DNA of 64,000 nucleotides from Limimaricola soesokkakensis (GCF_900172345.1 NZ_FWFY01000011.1:62001-126000); one strand, 5' to 3'. Shown: positions 24,283 through 34,085, counted from the stretch's first letter. The notes: generated from the sequence alone by a model not told the origin. Numbers and translations: made by a program.

Positions 24283-24855
24283 ATGATTGATAAAATTCGC
24301 TCGGCGGGCATGACCCGCCGCGGTCTCCTTGGCGCGTTTGCGGCCACGGCAGTCACCGCAGCACCCACCTACTCGAATGCGGCCGGCTTTCTGAGGCGCG
24401 CGGGCGATGTGCGCAGGCTTTCGATGTATTCGGAGCGGACCGGCGAAAAGATCGATACGATCTACTGGATCGAAGGCGAATACATCGCCGAGGCGATCCG
24501 CGAGATCAACGTCTTCATGCGCGACTGGCGCAACAACCAGATGATGGATATCGACACCCGCACCGTCGACATCATGGCCGCTAGCCACAGTCTGCTCGAA
24601 GTCAACGAACCCTACATGCTGCTGTCGGGCTACCGCTCGCCGGCCACCAACGCGATGCTGCGCAGCCGCTCCTCCGGTGTTGCCAAGAACTCGCTCCACC
24701 TCAAGGGCCAGGCGGCCGACCTGCGGCTCTCGGGCCGTTCGGTGAGCCAGATGGCGCGCGCGGCAGCCGCTTGCAAGGCGGGCGGCGTCGGCAAGTATTC
24801 CGGCTCGAACTTTGTCCACATGGACTGCGGCCCGGTCCGCAGCTGGGGCAGCTGA
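24283..24855 (+). CDS. MepK/YcbK-like peptidoglycan endopeptidase (DUF882, M15 family)
   Basis: A 190-residue protein with a Tat-type signal (MTRRGLLGAFAATAVTAAPTYSNAA from residue 10; twin Arg at 12-13). A start at the second ATG (24310) is possible. The mature part is the M15-like DUF882 domain, with LLSGYRSPATNAML, the zinc-binding SLHLKGQAADLR (His and Asp) and the last ligand in FVHMDCG. E. coli YcbK/MepK cleaves cross-links including the 3-3 type made by LdtD, and in E. coli the two genes are adjacent. Here they diverge, which strengthens both calls. Periplasmic, folded before export if the Tat reading is right. Confidence 0.88.
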   Translation: MIDKIRSAGMTRRGLLGAFAATAVTAAPTYSNAAGFLRRAGDVRRLSMYSERTGEKIDTIYWIEGEYIAEAIREINVFMRDWRNNQMMDIDTRTVDIMAASHSLLEVNEPYMLLSGYRSPATNAMLRSRSSGVAKNSLHLKGQAADLRLSGRSVSQMARAAAACKAGGVGKYSGSNFVHMDCGPVRSWGS

Positions 24856-24890
24856 GCCGACCCGAATTTCTGGACCTGCTGCACAGGTTT

Positions 24891-24920
24891 GAAGGGGCGT
24901 CCCGTTCGGGGCGCCTTCTT
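24891..24920. terminator. Terminator hairpin between MepK-like and LysR genes
   Basis: GGCGTCCC (24896-24903) pairs with GGGGCGCC (24908-24915), including one G-T pair, with GAA/TTC extending the stem past a two-base bulge. It lies between convergent gene ends. Confidence 0.5.
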
Positions 24921-24924
24921 CGTT

Positions 24925-25821
24925 TCAACCCTCCGCGGCTTCGAGCCGCGCCGCGACCTCGGTGACCAGCCTGGCGACCCGTTCGACCCGGGCCGGCAAC
25001 TCCCTGCCCCGGCGCCGCAGCAGCCACAGATCGCGGTGTCGCGGGTGGTCAAGTTCCGCCACGGCGACGCGGTCGCGATCAACGAATGCCTCGTACCCGC
25101 TGCGCGGCAGCAAGGTATAGCCGACACCTTGCGCGACCGGTGCGGGGATCTGACCGATCTGGTTGAGGAAGGCTCGGACGGCAAGCTGTTCGGCACCCCG
25201 GAAGTCCTTTGGGTAGTTCAGGGAAAACAGTTCCTCGGCATAGAGCCAGCCATCGGGATGAGCGATGAATCCCAGTTCCTCCAACGCCGCGAAGCGGGTA
25301 TCGGTGACCCCGGCGGGCAACAGTAGGCACAACGCCTCGCGGCCGACCCGCTCTGCCTCCAACCGGGGATCGCCGGGCTTGTGATCGACCACGCCGAGAT
25401 CGAACCGCCCTTCGGCCACGCCGTCGATCACGCCCCGCAGTGGCATCGCCTCGAGCCGCAGGCGAAGTAGAGGCGCGGCGCCCAGCAGCGACCAGAAAGC
25501 GGGCTGCAAGGCCATGGCAAAGCTGCCGGAACAGGCCACCGCCACCTCACCCGCCTCCGGATCATCAGCGCGGATGGCCTCGCGCAGCTGACGCTCCTCC
25601 TCGCGCCGCGCGCGGGCCATGTCGAACACCGCCTCCCCGGCAGGTGTCAGCGTGAACCCCTTGCCCTGACGACTCAGCAAGGGCCGCCCGATCTGGGCTT
25701 CGAGCTTGCGCAGATGCTGCGACACGCCGGGCTGGGTCATGTTCAGCCGGGCGGCGGCACGGGTGAAATGTCCGGTCTCGGCCAATGTGGCGAAGGTCTC
25801 CAGCCAAAGCGCATTCAACAC
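24925..25821 (-). CDS. LysR-family transcriptional regulator
   Basis: A 298-residue regulator. The N-terminal winged helix-turn-helix (residues about 1-60: LETFATLAETGHFTRAAARLNMTQPGVSQHLRKLE) is standard. It is followed by a periplasmic-binding-protein-like effector domain from about residue 90 (AGEVAVACSGSF). The ligand cannot be read from sequence. It diverges from a VOC-family gene at 25921 across a 99-base AT-rich gap containing a perfect six-base dyad, so regulation of that gene and of itself is likely by the usual LysR arrangement. Confidence 0.92.
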   Translation of the reverse strand: MLNALWLETFATLAETGHFTRAAARLNMTQPGVSQHLRKLEAQIGRPLLSRQGKGFTLTPAGEAVFDMARARREEERQLREAIRADDPEAGEVAVACSGSFAMALQPAFWSLLGAAPLLRLRLEAMPLRGVIDGVAEGRFDLGVVDHKPGDPRLEAERVGREALCLLLPAGVTDTRFAALEELGFIAHPDGWLYAEELFSLNYPKDFRGAEQLAVRAFLNQIGQIPAPVAQGVGYTLLPRSGYEAFVDRDRVAVAELDHPRHRDLWLLRRRGRELPARVERVARLVTEVAARLEAAEG

Positions 25822-25837
25822 GGTTCATCACTATGTG

Positions 25838-25862
25838 TTATCAAAAACATCTCGAATGATAA
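25838..25862. promoter_or_regulatory. Dyad in the LysR/VOC divergent promoter region, probable operator
   Basis: TTATCA (25838-25843) and TGATAA (25857-25862) form a perfect inverted repeat around 13 bases. It is 16 bases upstream of the lysR start and 58 bases upstream of the VOC gene. Spacing and location suit a LysR recognition site. Confidence 0.5.
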
Positions 25863-25920
25863 TTTCTCAAGCGGCCTAGGCAAGCTTAACTGTCTCTCAT
25901 GCCTTATGATGGAGACCTGA

Positions 25921-26418
25921 GTGACACCCTATCCCAGAAGCTTTTCGCATATCGGCCTCTCGGTGCCGGATCTCGACGCCGCGCTGACCTTCTACCGTGA
26001 CGTTCTCGGCCTCTACGTGATCATGGAGCCGACCGAAGTGGTCGAGGATGACAGCGATATCGGCCGCATGTGTACCGATGTGTTCGGGCCCGGCTGGAAC
26101 CGGCTGCGGATCGCACATATGGCCACGGCCGACCGGATCGGGCTCGAGCTGTTCGAGATGGATGGCAACCGCGCCCCCGAGGACAATCTCGATTTTCGCC
26201 GTCACGGCACCTTTCACTTCGCGATCCAGGACCCGAATGTCGAAGGCCTGGTCGAACGGATCGTCGCCGCCGGTGGCAAGCAGCGGATGCCGATCCGCAA
26301 ATACTTCCCGGGCGAGAAGCCCTACCGCATGTGCTATGTGGAGGACCCGTTCGGCATCGTGTTCGAGGTCTACAGCCACAGCTACGAGCTGACCTACTCG
26401 GCCGGCGCCTATAGCTGA
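25921..26418 (+). CDS. VOC-superfamily (glyoxalase/dioxygenase fold) protein
   Basis: A 165-residue protein starting at GTG 25921, with GGAG upstream at a normal distance. FSHIGLSVPDLDAALTFYRDVLG is the classic first beta-alpha-beta-beta-beta unit, and GTFHFAIQDPNVEGLVERI and FGIVFEVYSHSYEL form the second. Candidate metal ligands are His 10 in FSHIG, Glu in LELFEMDG, His in TFHFA and Glu in VFEVYS, a complete set for a divalent-metal VOC enzyme. The substrate is unknown; lactoylglutathione lyase, dioxygenase and resistance proteins share this fold. It is the likely target of the divergent LysR regulator. Confidence 0.85.
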   Translation: MTPYPRSFSHIGLSVPDLDAALTFYRDVLGLYVIMEPTEVVEDDSDIGRMCTDVFGPGWNRLRIAHMATADRIGLELFEMDGNRAPEDNLDFRRHGTFHFAIQDPNVEGLVERIVAAGGKQRMPIRKYFPGEKPYRMCYVEDPFGIVFEVYSHSYELTYSAGAYS

Positions 26419-26451
26419 GGCTCCCGGCATCGGCATCGGGAGCGGAAACGA

Positions 26452-26479
26452 CAAGGGCCGCCCCGAAGGGCGGCCCTTG
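26452..26479. terminator. Strong bidirectional terminator
   Basis: A perfect twelve-base-pair stem CAAGGGCCGCCC / GGGCGGCCCTTG with loop CGAA lies between the convergent VOC and trigger factor genes. A second hairpin (CTCCCG / CGGGAG, 26421-26442) precedes it. Confidence 0.75.
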
Positions 26480-26501
26480 CACGTTAAGAAGCGAGAGAGG
26501 C

Positions 26502-27830
26502 TCAGGCCTCGTCGTCGAGCGCCTCGACGGCCTTCTGGAGATCTTCCTTGGAAACCTCCTTCTCTTCGACCGTGGCCTGCTCGAAGATGTGGTCGATGAC
26601 CTTGTCTTCGAAGATCGGGGCCTGGATCTGCTGGCGCATCTGCGGGTTCTGCTGAACGAACTCGAAGAACTGCCGCTCCTGGCCGCGATACTGCCGCGCC
26701 TGGTTGAGGATCGCCTGGGTCAGCTCCTGGTCGGTGACCTTGACGTCGGCCTTCTGGCCGATCTCGGCCAGCAGAAGACCCAGCTTCACGCGACGCTCGG
26801 CGAGCTTCACGTGCTCCTCGGTCGGTTCGATCTTGCCGTGGTCGTGGCCGTGATCCTCGGGGTGCTCTTCGTGGTAGAGCTGATGCGCGATCTGGTTCGC
26901 CTCGGCTTCGACGAGGCTCGGCGGCAGGTCGAACGAGACCTTCTCGTCGAGGATGTCGAGCAGCTTGCGCTTGGCAACCGCGCGCGAGGCACCGGAATAC
27001 TCGGCCTCGAGACGCTCGGCGATCTGCGCCTTCAGGGAGGCGAGATCCTCGGCGCCGAACTTCTTCGCCAGCTCGTCGTCGATCTCGGCCTTCTGCGGGG
27101 CCTTCACCGCCTTGACCTTGCACTCGAACACGGCGGCTTTGCCGGCGAGGTTCTTGGCCTGGTAGTCCTCGGGGAAGTTGACCTCGACGTTCTTGTCGTC
27201 GCCGGCCTTCACGCCCTTCAGACCATCCTCGAAGCCGGGGATGAAGGAGTTGGAGCCGAGCACCAGCGGGTAGTCCTCGGCGGCGCCGCCTTCAAAGGCT
27301 TCGCCGTCGATCTTGCCCACGAAGTCGATCACGACCTGGTCGCCCTCTTCGGCGGCGCCGTCCTTGTCTTCGAAGTTCTGCGCGGTCTCGGCGAGGTTGC
27401 CCAGCGCTTCGTCGATCGCGGCGTCGTCGGCCGAGACCTTCAGACGCTCGATCGAGATGTCCGAGAAATCGGTCTCGGGGATCTCGGGCAGCTTCTCGTA
27501 GGAGACGGTGACTTCGACGTCGTCGCCTTCCTTCCAATCGTCATTGGCCATCTTCACCTCTGGCTGCATCGCCGGGCGATCGCCGCTTTCCTCGAGGTGG
27601 TTCGACAGCGCGCCGTCGATGCTCTCCTGCATGGCTTCGCCGAGCACGCGCGGGCCGAACTGCTTTTTCAGCAGCGACAGCGGCACCTTGCCCTTGCGGA
27701 AGCCCTTCATGGCGACCTCGGGCTGGGCTTCGACCAGCTTTTCCTGGACCTTGGCGTCCAGTTCGGCGGCGGGCAGCGTGATCTTGTAGCCGCGCTTGAG
27801 GCCGTCGTTGAGGGTCTCGGTGACCTGCAT
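26502..27830 (-). CDS. tig: Trigger factor
   Basis: Ribosome-associated chaperone and peptidyl-prolyl isomerase acting on nascent chains. The product is 442 residues. The N-terminal ribosome-docking signature GFRKGKVP is near residue 43. The FKBP domain (about residues 160-245) contains [20 protein letters not shown] and [12 protein letters not shown]. The C-terminal substrate-binding arms follow. A short His-rich insert ([14 protein letters not shown], near residue 320) could bind metal ions; I recall similar inserts in related alphaproteobacteria, so I do not regard it as exceptional. The C-terminus is acidic. The tRNA-Leu gene lies just upstream on the same strand. Confidence 0.97.
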   Translation of the reverse strand: MQVTETLNDGLKRGYKITLPAAELDAKVQEKLVEAQPEVAMKGFRKGKVPLSLLKKQFGPRVLGEAMQESIDGALSNHLEESGDRPAMQPEVKMANDDWKEGDDVEVTVSYEKLPEIPETDFSDISIERLKVSADDAAIDEALGNLAETAQNFEDKDGAAEEGDQVVIDFVGKIDGEAFEGGAAEDYPLVLGSNSFIPGFEDGLKGVKAGDDKNVEVNFPEDYQAKNLAGKAAVFECKVKAVKAPQKAEIDDELAKKFGAEDLASLKAQIAERLEAEYSGASRAVAKRKLLDILDEKVSFDLPPSLVEAEANQIAHQLYHEEHPEDHGHDHGKIEPTEEHVKLAERRVKLGLLLAEIGQKADVKVTDQELTQAILNQARQYRGQERQFFEFVQQNPQMRQQIQAPIFEDKVIDHIFEQATVEEKEVSKEDLQKAVEALDDEA

Positions 27831-27858
27831 CTGTCGTCCTTTTCTCAGTCGTGTTTCT

Positions 27859-27943
27859 TGGTGCGGGTGAAGGGACTCGAACCCCCACGCCTTGCGGCGC
27901 CAGAACCTAAATCTGGTGCGTCTACCAGTTCCGCCACACCCGC
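27859..27943 (-). tRNA. tRNA-Leu (anticodon UAG)
   Basis: Read on the minus strand, the gene starts GCGGGTG and ends CACCCGC-A-CCA, giving a perfect seven-pair acceptor stem, discriminator A and an encoded CCA. The anticodon stem CCAGA/TCTGG encloses the loop TTTAGGT, so the anticodon is TAG (reads CUA and other CUN codons). A long variable arm (GCC/GGC stem) is as expected for class II tRNA-Leu. The T arm contains TTCGAGT. It lies upstream of tig. Confidence 0.95.
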
Positions 27944-28047
27944 ATGTCTCTCATGGGGAGCGGAACGGCCCCCCGGAAATCTCGGCGCTGTCTAGCAAAG
28001 CCCGAAGCGGCGCGCCACGGGAAAAAATGCGGACTGCCGCAGCGGCC

Positions 28048-29529
28048 TCAAAGTTCCATTTCGCGCATCACGGCGGGCAGCATCTCGGGCAGGTCCTCGG
28101 CGATCAGCCCCGGGCCGAAACGGCGCGCCGTCTCGACATGCAGCCATGCTGCCTCCTGCCCCGCGGCGAAACCGTCGCGTCCGCGCGCCATCAGCCCCGC
28201 CGCGATCCCGGCCAGCACGTCGCCCGCCCCTGCGGTGGCGAGCCATGGCGCGGCGCGGCCATGAACCGCGGCATTGATCACCGCGCGCCCATCGGGTGCC
28301 GCGATCACCGTATCCGGTCCCTTGAGCAGCACCGTGCAACCCAACCGCCCCGCCGCCTCACGCGCCGCATCGAGCCGCGAGTAGGCTGGGCCGTTTGCGA
28401 CCGGCCCACTCATGCGATTGGCGATGTCAGGCACCAGACGCGCGAATTCGCCATCATGCGGCGTGAGCAGGCATCCCTCATGCAGCGCATCCCGCAGAGC
28501 CGCATCCCCGGCCACGAGCGTGAGCGCGTCGGCGTCGAGCACCGTTGACCGCCCCGCCGCCAGCGCCTGCGCCACCAGTTCGCCTTCGCGCGGGCCGGTC
28601 CCGAGACCCGGGCCGAGCAGAAGCGCGTTCAGCCTGGAATCCTCCAGCAGTCGCTTCAGCGCCTCCGCATCCCGCAGCGACCGCAGCATGATCGCGTCCA
28701 GCCGGGCCGCGTTTTCCTGTAGGGCCGCGGGCGGGCAGGCCAGCGTCACCAGCCCCGCACCGATCCTGAGCGCCGCCCGCGCCGCCATGCGCGCCGCGCC
28801 GCCGCGCCCCACCCCGCCGGACAGCACCAGCGCGTGGCCGTGACCGTATTTGTGACCTGCCCGCTTGCCGAGCCGCTCAGGTCTGCGGGTGAGCCTGACG
28901 CTCCCGCCCTCTTCCGGGAGGCCGATGCTGCGAATATCCAGCGCGCCGCAACGGGCCGGGCCTTCGGCAAGAATATGGCCGCGCTTCGGTGTGTGAAAGC
29001 TCACCGTGAGATCGGCGTCGAAGCATCGTTCGCCGATCACCCGCCCGCTGTCGGAACACAAGCCGGATGGCAGGTCGATCGCCAGCACCCGCTGCGCCCC
29101 GGCCGCCAGCACCCGGTCGAACTCGAGACCGAGCGGCCGCGCAAGCCCGATACCGAACAGCGCATCGACCACGAGGTCGGCTCCCCCGACCGACTCCCCT
29201 GCCCTTTCCCACTCCTCGGTGGCCCCCATTTCCGACCAAAGCCGCGCCTGCCCGGCGGCATCCGCATGACGCGCCGGGGCGAGCGCGTGGAGCCGGACCG
29301 TCCAGCCGCGTATTGCCAGTTGCCGTGCCACCGCATAGCCGTCACCGCCATTGCCGCCCGGCCCGCACAGCACGCAGGCACGCCCTCCGGATGAGAGCTG
29401 CGGCCAATGCTCGAACAGCGCGGCGATTACGGCGGCCCCCGCCCGTTCCATGAGCACCGCGCCCGGCGTGCCGCCTGCAATCGCCCGCGCTTCTGCATCG
29501 CGCATTTCACTGGCAGTCAGAACCGCCAT
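28048..29529 (-). CDS. Bifunctional NAD(P)HX epimerase / ADP-dependent NAD(P)HX dehydratase
   Basis: Repairs hydrated NADH and NADPH. The product is 493 residues from the ATG at 29529, which begins MAVLTASEMRDAEARAI as in family members; in-frame starts at 29607 and 29598 would add an unrelated leader. The N-terminal YjeF_N epimerase domain (residues about 1-210) has CGPGGNGGDGYAVARQL and VDALFGIGL. The C-terminal ribokinase-like dehydratase domain (about 225-490) has SGGVGRGGAARMAARAALRIGAG, LTPHDGEFARL, LLKGPDTVIA and the ATP-site TAGAGDVLAGI. This fusion (E. coli Nnr, YjeF) is common. It diverges from glnB. Confidence 0.93.
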   Translation of the reverse strand: MAVLTASEMRDAEARAIAGGTPGAVLMERAGAAVIAALFEHWPQLSSGGRACVLCGPGGNGGDGYAVARQLAIRGWTVRLHALAPARHADAAGQARLWSEMGATEEWERAGESVGGADLVVDALFGIGLARPLGLEFDRVLAAGAQRVLAIDLPSGLCSDSGRVIGERCFDADLTVSFHTPKRGHILAEGPARCGALDIRSIGLPEEGGSVRLTRRPERLGKRAGHKYGHGHALVLSGGVGRGGAARMAARAALRIGAGLVTLACPPAALQENAARLDAIMLRSLRDAEALKRLLEDSRLNALLLGPGLGTGPREGELVAQALAAGRSTVLDADALTLVAGDAALRDALHEGCLLTPHDGEFARLVPDIANRMSGPVANGPAYSRLDAAREAAGRLGCTVLLKGPDTVIAAPDGRAVINAAVHGRAAPWLATAGAGDVLAGIAAGLMARGRDGFAAGQEAAWLHVETARRFGPGLIAEDLPEMLPAVMREMEL

Positions 29530-29627
29530 CCCGTCGAGACTGCTCACGGAACGAGCGGTTTCAGGGGCGTCGGCCGGGCCAGACTTTTCAAACTGCATCG
29601 AATACACCCATCATGCACAAATTTTAA

Positions 29628-30080
<453 letters not shown>

Positions 30081-30142
30081 GCCGCGCGCCGCGGGGGGCG
30101 ACCCCTTTTCACGAACACGAGATAAACAAGGAAAGCATTGAG

Positions 30143-31549
30143 ATGGACAGCTCCAAGCTTCTGAAGATGATGAAGGACGAGGAGGTCGAATACGTCGACA
30201 TCCGTTTCACCGACCCCAAGGGCAAGCTGCAGCACGTCACCGTGGTCGCCGACCTCGTCGACGAGGACTTCCTCGAGGAAGGCTTCATGTTCGACGGCTC
30301 CTCGATCGCCGGCTGGAAGTCGATCGACCAGTCCGACATGAAGCTGATGCCGGCCAATGACAGCGCCTATATCGACCCGTTCTACGCCGAGAAGACGCTG
30401 TGCCTCCATTGCACCGTGGTCGAGCCCGACACCGGCGAGCCCTATGACCGCGACCCGCGCGGCACCGCGTTGAAGGCCGAAGCCTACCTGAAGTCGAGCG
30501 GCATCGGCGACACCGCCTATATGGGCCCCGAGGCCGAGTTCTTCATCTTCGACGACGTCCGCTTCGCCGTGACCTCGAACAAGGTCTCCTTCTCGGTCGA
30601 CGCGATCGACGGCGCCTGGAACACCGACACCGAGTACGAGGTCGGCAACACCGGCCACCGTCCGGGCGTCAAGGGCGGCTACTTCCCGGTCAACCCGATC
30701 GACGACGCGCAGGACATGCGTGGCGAGATGCTCTCGACCATGAAGCGCATGGGCATGAAGGTCGACAAGCACCACCATGAGGTGGCGTCGTGCCAGCACG
30801 AGCTGGGCCTGATCTTCGGAACCCTGACGCACCAAGCCGACGAGATCCAGAAGTACAAGTACGTGATCCACAACGTGGCCCAGGCCTACGGCAAGTCGGC
30901 GACCTTCATGCCGAAGCCGATCTCGGGCGACAACGGCTCGGGCATGCACGTCAACATGTCGATCTGGAAGGACGGCAAGCCGCTCTTCGCCGGCGACAAG
31001 TATGCCGATCTCAGCCAGGAAGCGCTCTACTTCATCGGCGGCATCCTGAAGCACGCCAAGGCGCTCAACGCGATTACCAACCCGACCACCAACAGCTACA
31101 AGCGCCTGATCCCGGGCTTCGAAGCCCCGGTGCTGCGTGCCTATTCTGCCCGCAACCGTTCGGGCTGCGTCCGGATCCCGTGGTCCGAGAGCCCGAAGGC
31201 CAAGCGCGTCGAGGCCCGTTTCCCTGATCCGGCCGCGAACCCCTACCTCGCCTTCTCGGCACTGCTGATGGCCGGCCTCGACGGCATCAAGAACAAGATC
31301 GATCCGGGCCCGTCCTCGGACAAGGACCTCTACGACCTGCCGCCCGAAGAGCTGGCGCAGATCCCGACGGTCTGTGGTTCGCTGCGCGAGGCGCTCGAGG
31401 CGCTGGAAGCCGATCACGAGTTCCTGCTTGCCGGTGACGTGTTCACCCGCGACCAGCTCGAAGGCTACATGGCGCTCAAGTGGGAAGAGGTCTACGCCTA
31501 CGAGCACACGCCGCACCCGGTCGAGTACAAGCTCTACTACAGCTGCTGA
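30143..31549 (+). CDS. glnA: Glutamine synthetase type I
   Basis: ATP-dependent amidation of glutamate with ammonia; dodecameric cytosolic enzyme. The product is 468 residues. Metal and substrate motifs include [17 protein letters not shown] near residue 50, PEAEFF near 130, [13 protein letters not shown] near 265 and the [10 protein letters not shown] region. The adenylylation Tyr lies in [10 protein letters not shown] near residue 397, so activity is likely controlled by GlnE. The ATG at 30143 is preceded by AAGGAA. A strong terminator follows. Confidence 0.98.
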   Translation: MDSSKLLKMMKDEEVEYVDIRFTDPKGKLQHVTVVADLVDEDFLEEGFMFDGSSIAGWKSIDQSDMKLMPANDSAYIDPFYAEKTLCLHCTVVEPDTGEPYDRDPRGTALKAEAYLKSSGIGDTAYMGPEAEFFIFDDVRFAVTSNKVSFSVDAIDGAWNTDTEYEVGNTGHRPGVKGGYFPVNPIDDAQDMRGEMLSTMKRMGMKVDKHHHEVASCQHELGLIFGTLTHQADEIQKYKYVIHNVAQAYGKSATFMPKPISGDNGSGMHVNMSIWKDGKPLFAGDKYADLSQEALYFIGGILKHAKALNAITNPTTNSYKRLIPGFEAPVLRAYSARNRSGCVRIPWSESPKAKRVEARFPDPAANPYLAFSALLMAGLDGIKNKIDPGPSSDKDLYDLPPEELAQIPTVCGSLREALEALEADHEFLLAGDVFTRDQLEGYMALKWEEVYAYEHTPHPVEYKLYYSC

Positions 31550-31577
31550 TCGTTTCAGCCGCCATTTCAAGACCATG

Positions 31578-31602
31578 CGGGGCGCCAATCGGCGCCCCGT
31601 TT
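31578..31602 (+). terminator. Terminator of the glnB-glnA operon
   Basis: CGGGGCGCC, loop AATC, GGCGCCCCG (31578-31599), followed by TTT. It lies about 30 bases after the glnA stop. Confidence 0.8.
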
Positions 31603-31804
31603 GCGTTGCGATTGCGCTGGGTCGAGCACCAAGGCGCCGCGTAGCGCCACGTATCAGGGCCGAATTGCGGCGGCGAGAGGGCAGTTCCGGCGTCGCGATC
31701 TTGCTAATTCCCCGGTTCGCGCTCAGCGGGAACACAATTCCTAAACATGGATGAAAGGAACCACTCACGCGGCCCACGTGCCGACTCATCTTGGAGACCG
31801 GTCC

Positions 31805-32659
31805 ATGCCAGACCCGATCACCAGTACCGTTGCCCAGCTTCTGTTCCGCGCCGCTCCCGAACTCGACTTCCCCAACCTGGTCGACGACCTGCGCACGGCG
31901 CTCAACGACGGTCCTGCACGCGAATGCGGGCTGAACTGGGATCACGAGGACGTCGCCGTCTTCGACCTCGACAACGCCCGCATCATCCTTGCCTACACAC
32001 AGATGCTTCCCGGCCGGTACGCCGCCTGCCTGTCAATCGGCGTCGGCGCCGCCGAGAGCGGTGATTGCCAGGTCGGCATCGCGAGCCACCAGGGCACGAT
32101 CACCCGACTGCTCGCCGACCGGATCAACGCGCGCTTCATGTCCGACCGGATGCTATGGAAGACCAGCCCCCGCGCGGCCAGCGTCGAGATGATCGACGCG
32201 ATGATCGACGAGCTGCCCGGTCTCGACCCGGCCCGGCCGGGGCTGCATACCACCGAGCACGAGATCGACCGGATGCTGGCCCGCTTCGACGCCGAGACCG
32301 CGGAGCAGGTCTCCGAACTGGCGCCCGAAGTGCCGGAAACACGCCCGCTGCGACCGCGTCGGCCCGAACGCCCGAGCTACCGCACCGAACGGCCGAAGCT
32401 GCGCACTTCGGCCGAGCGGGTACGGCCGGCCAACGACATGCCAGCGGCCGCGCATCCGATGGTCGAGGAGATGCAGCGCATCCGCGAGGCGCTGGAGCCC
32501 ACCCAGGACGAGGCCCGGGCAGAGCGTCGGCCGCGCAGCATCCTCGGGCTGTCGCTGCCGGGACTGCGCAAGCGCTCCAACAGCGCCGCGGTGGCGGGGG
32601 TGATCCTGACACTGGGCGCGCATGGCGCGGCGCTGGGCCCGGTGCTCCCCGGAATCTGA
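31805..32659 (+). CDS. Conserved-looking protein of unknown function with C-terminal hydrophobic segment
   Basis: A 284-residue protein from the ATG at 31805, which has GGAG about ten bases upstream; an earlier in-frame ATG at 31751 lacks a good site. The N-terminal half (residues about 1-150) looks globular, with DLRTALNDGPARECGLNWDHEDVAVFDLD and LAYTQMLPGRYAACLSIGVG. The middle (about 155-255) is low-complexity, rich in Arg, Pro and Glu. The end (about 262-284) is hydrophobic (AVAGVILTLGAHGAALGPVLPGI) and could anchor the protein in the membrane. I recognise no family. It stands alone between glnA and purB. Confidence 0.7.
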   Translation: MPDPITSTVAQLLFRAAPELDFPNLVDDLRTALNDGPARECGLNWDHEDVAVFDLDNARIILAYTQMLPGRYAACLSIGVGAAESGDCQVGIASHQGTITRLLADRINARFMSDRMLWKTSPRAASVEMIDAMIDELPGLDPARPGLHTTEHEIDRMLARFDAETAEQVSELAPEVPETRPLRPRRPERPSYRTERPKLRTSAERVRPANDMPAAAHPMVEEMQRIREALEPTQDEARAERRPRSILGLSLPGLRKRSNSAAVAGVILTLGAHGAALGPVLPGI

Positions 32660-32775
32660 CCCCTAGCGGTCGGGGGCGCCCGGACAGTGCCGCCGGGTCA
32701 TCCTGCGACCTTGTATGCTCGTCCCCATGCCCCTATGACCCCGGCGTACCCTTCCCCGATCCGAAGAGAGCGCCG

Positions 32776-34077
32776 ATGATCCCCCGCTATTCCCGCCCCG
32801 AGATGACCGCCATCTGGGAACCCGCCACCAAGTTCCGCATCTGGTACGAGATCGAGGCCCATGCCGGCGACGCGATGGCCGATCTGGGCGTTATCCCGCG
32901 CGAGAATGCCGACGCCGTGTGGAAGGCGAAGGATGTCGAGTTCGACGTCGCGCGCATCGACGAGATCGAGGCCGTCACCAAGCACGACGTCATCGCCTTC
33001 CTCACCCATCTCGCCGAGCATGTCGGCTCGGACCAGGCCCGCTTCGTGCATCAGGGCATGACTTCGTCGGACGTGCTCGACACCACCTTCAACGTGCAGC
33101 TCACCCGCGCCGCCGACCTGCTGATCGCCGACATGGAGCGGGTTCTGACCGCGCTCAAGGCGCGCGCGATCGAGCACAAAGACACGGTCCGCATCGGTCG
33201 GTCCCACGGCATCCATGCCGAGCCGACCACCATGGGCCTGACCTTCGCGCGTTTCTACGCCGAGATGGATCGCGGCCTCGAGCGGCTTAGGAATGCCCGT
33301 GACGAGATCGCCACCGGCGCTATCTCGGGCGCCGTCGGCACCTTCGCCAATGTGGATCCGCGCGTCGAGGAACATGTCTGTGCCAAGATGGGCCTCAAGC
33401 CCGAGCCCATCTCGACGCAGGTGATCCCGCGCGACCGGCATGCGATGTTCTTCGCCACGCTGGGCGTCATCGCCTCGTCGATGGAGAACATCGCCACCGA
33501 GATCCGCCACATGCAGCGCACCGAGGTGCTCGAGGCGGAGGAGTTCTTCTCCAAGGGCCAGAAGGGCTCGTCGGCGATGCCGCACAAGCGCAACCCGGTG
33601 CTGACCGAGAACCTCACGGGCCTTGCGCGCCTCGTGCGCATGTCGGTGGTGCCGGCGATGGAGAACGTCACGCTTTGGCACGAGCGCGACATCTCGCACT
33701 CCTCAGTCGAGCGGGCGATCGGCCCCGACACCACGGTGACGCTCGACTTCGCGCTCAACCGGCTCGCCGGCGTGATCGAGAAGCTGGTGATCTACCCCGA
33801 GACCATGCTCAACAACATGAACAAATTCCGCGGCTTGGTGATGAGCCAGCGCGTGCTGCTGGCGCTGACCCAGGCCGGGGTGAGCCGCGAGGACGCCTAC
33901 CGGCTCGTGCAGCGCAACGCGATGAGGGTCTGGGAACAGGGCGCTGATTTCAAGACCGAGTTGCTCGCCGACACGGACGTGACCGCGGCGCTCACGCCCG
34001 AACAGATCGAGGAGAAGTTCGACCTCGGCTACCACACCAAGCATGTTGACACGATCTTCGCGCGCGTGTTCGGCTAA
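32776..34077 (+). CDS. purB: Adenylosuccinate lyase
   Basis: Cleaves SAICAR and adenylosuccinate in purine synthesis, releasing fumarate. The 433-residue product has the fumarase/aspartase superfamily signature GSSAMPHKRNP near residue 265, with upstream catalytic regions HQGMTSSDVLDT and SHGIHAEPTTMG. ERDISHSSVERAIGPD is also diagnostic. The ATG at 32776 follows GAAGAGAG. A TTCG-loop terminator follows. No other purine genes are present here. Confidence 0.97.
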   Translation: MIPRYSRPEMTAIWEPATKFRIWYEIEAHAGDAMADLGVIPRENADAVWKAKDVEFDVARIDEIEAVTKHDVIAFLTHLAEHVGSDQARFVHQGMTSSDVLDTTFNVQLTRAADLLIADMERVLTALKARAIEHKDTVRIGRSHGIHAEPTTMGLTFARFYAEMDRGLERLRNARDEIATGAISGAVGTFANVDPRVEEHVCAKMGLKPEPISTQVIPRDRHAMFFATLGVIASSMENIATEIRHMQRTEVLEAEEFFSKGQKGSSAMPHKRNPVLTENLTGLARLVRMSVVPAMENVTLWHERDISHSSVERAIGPDTTVTLDFALNRLAGVIEKLVIYPETMLNNMNKFRGLVMSQRVLLALTQAGVSREDAYRLVQRNAMRVWEQGADFKTELLADTDVTAALTPEQIEEKFDLGYHTKHVDTIFARVFG

Positions 34078-34085
34078 AGCCTCAA

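Noticed and set aside
27859-27943. tRNA-Leu as an integration site for a mobile island
   Set aside because: Genes on both sides (tig and the NAD(P)HX repair enzyme) are core, and no integrase or partial tRNA repeat is visible nearby.
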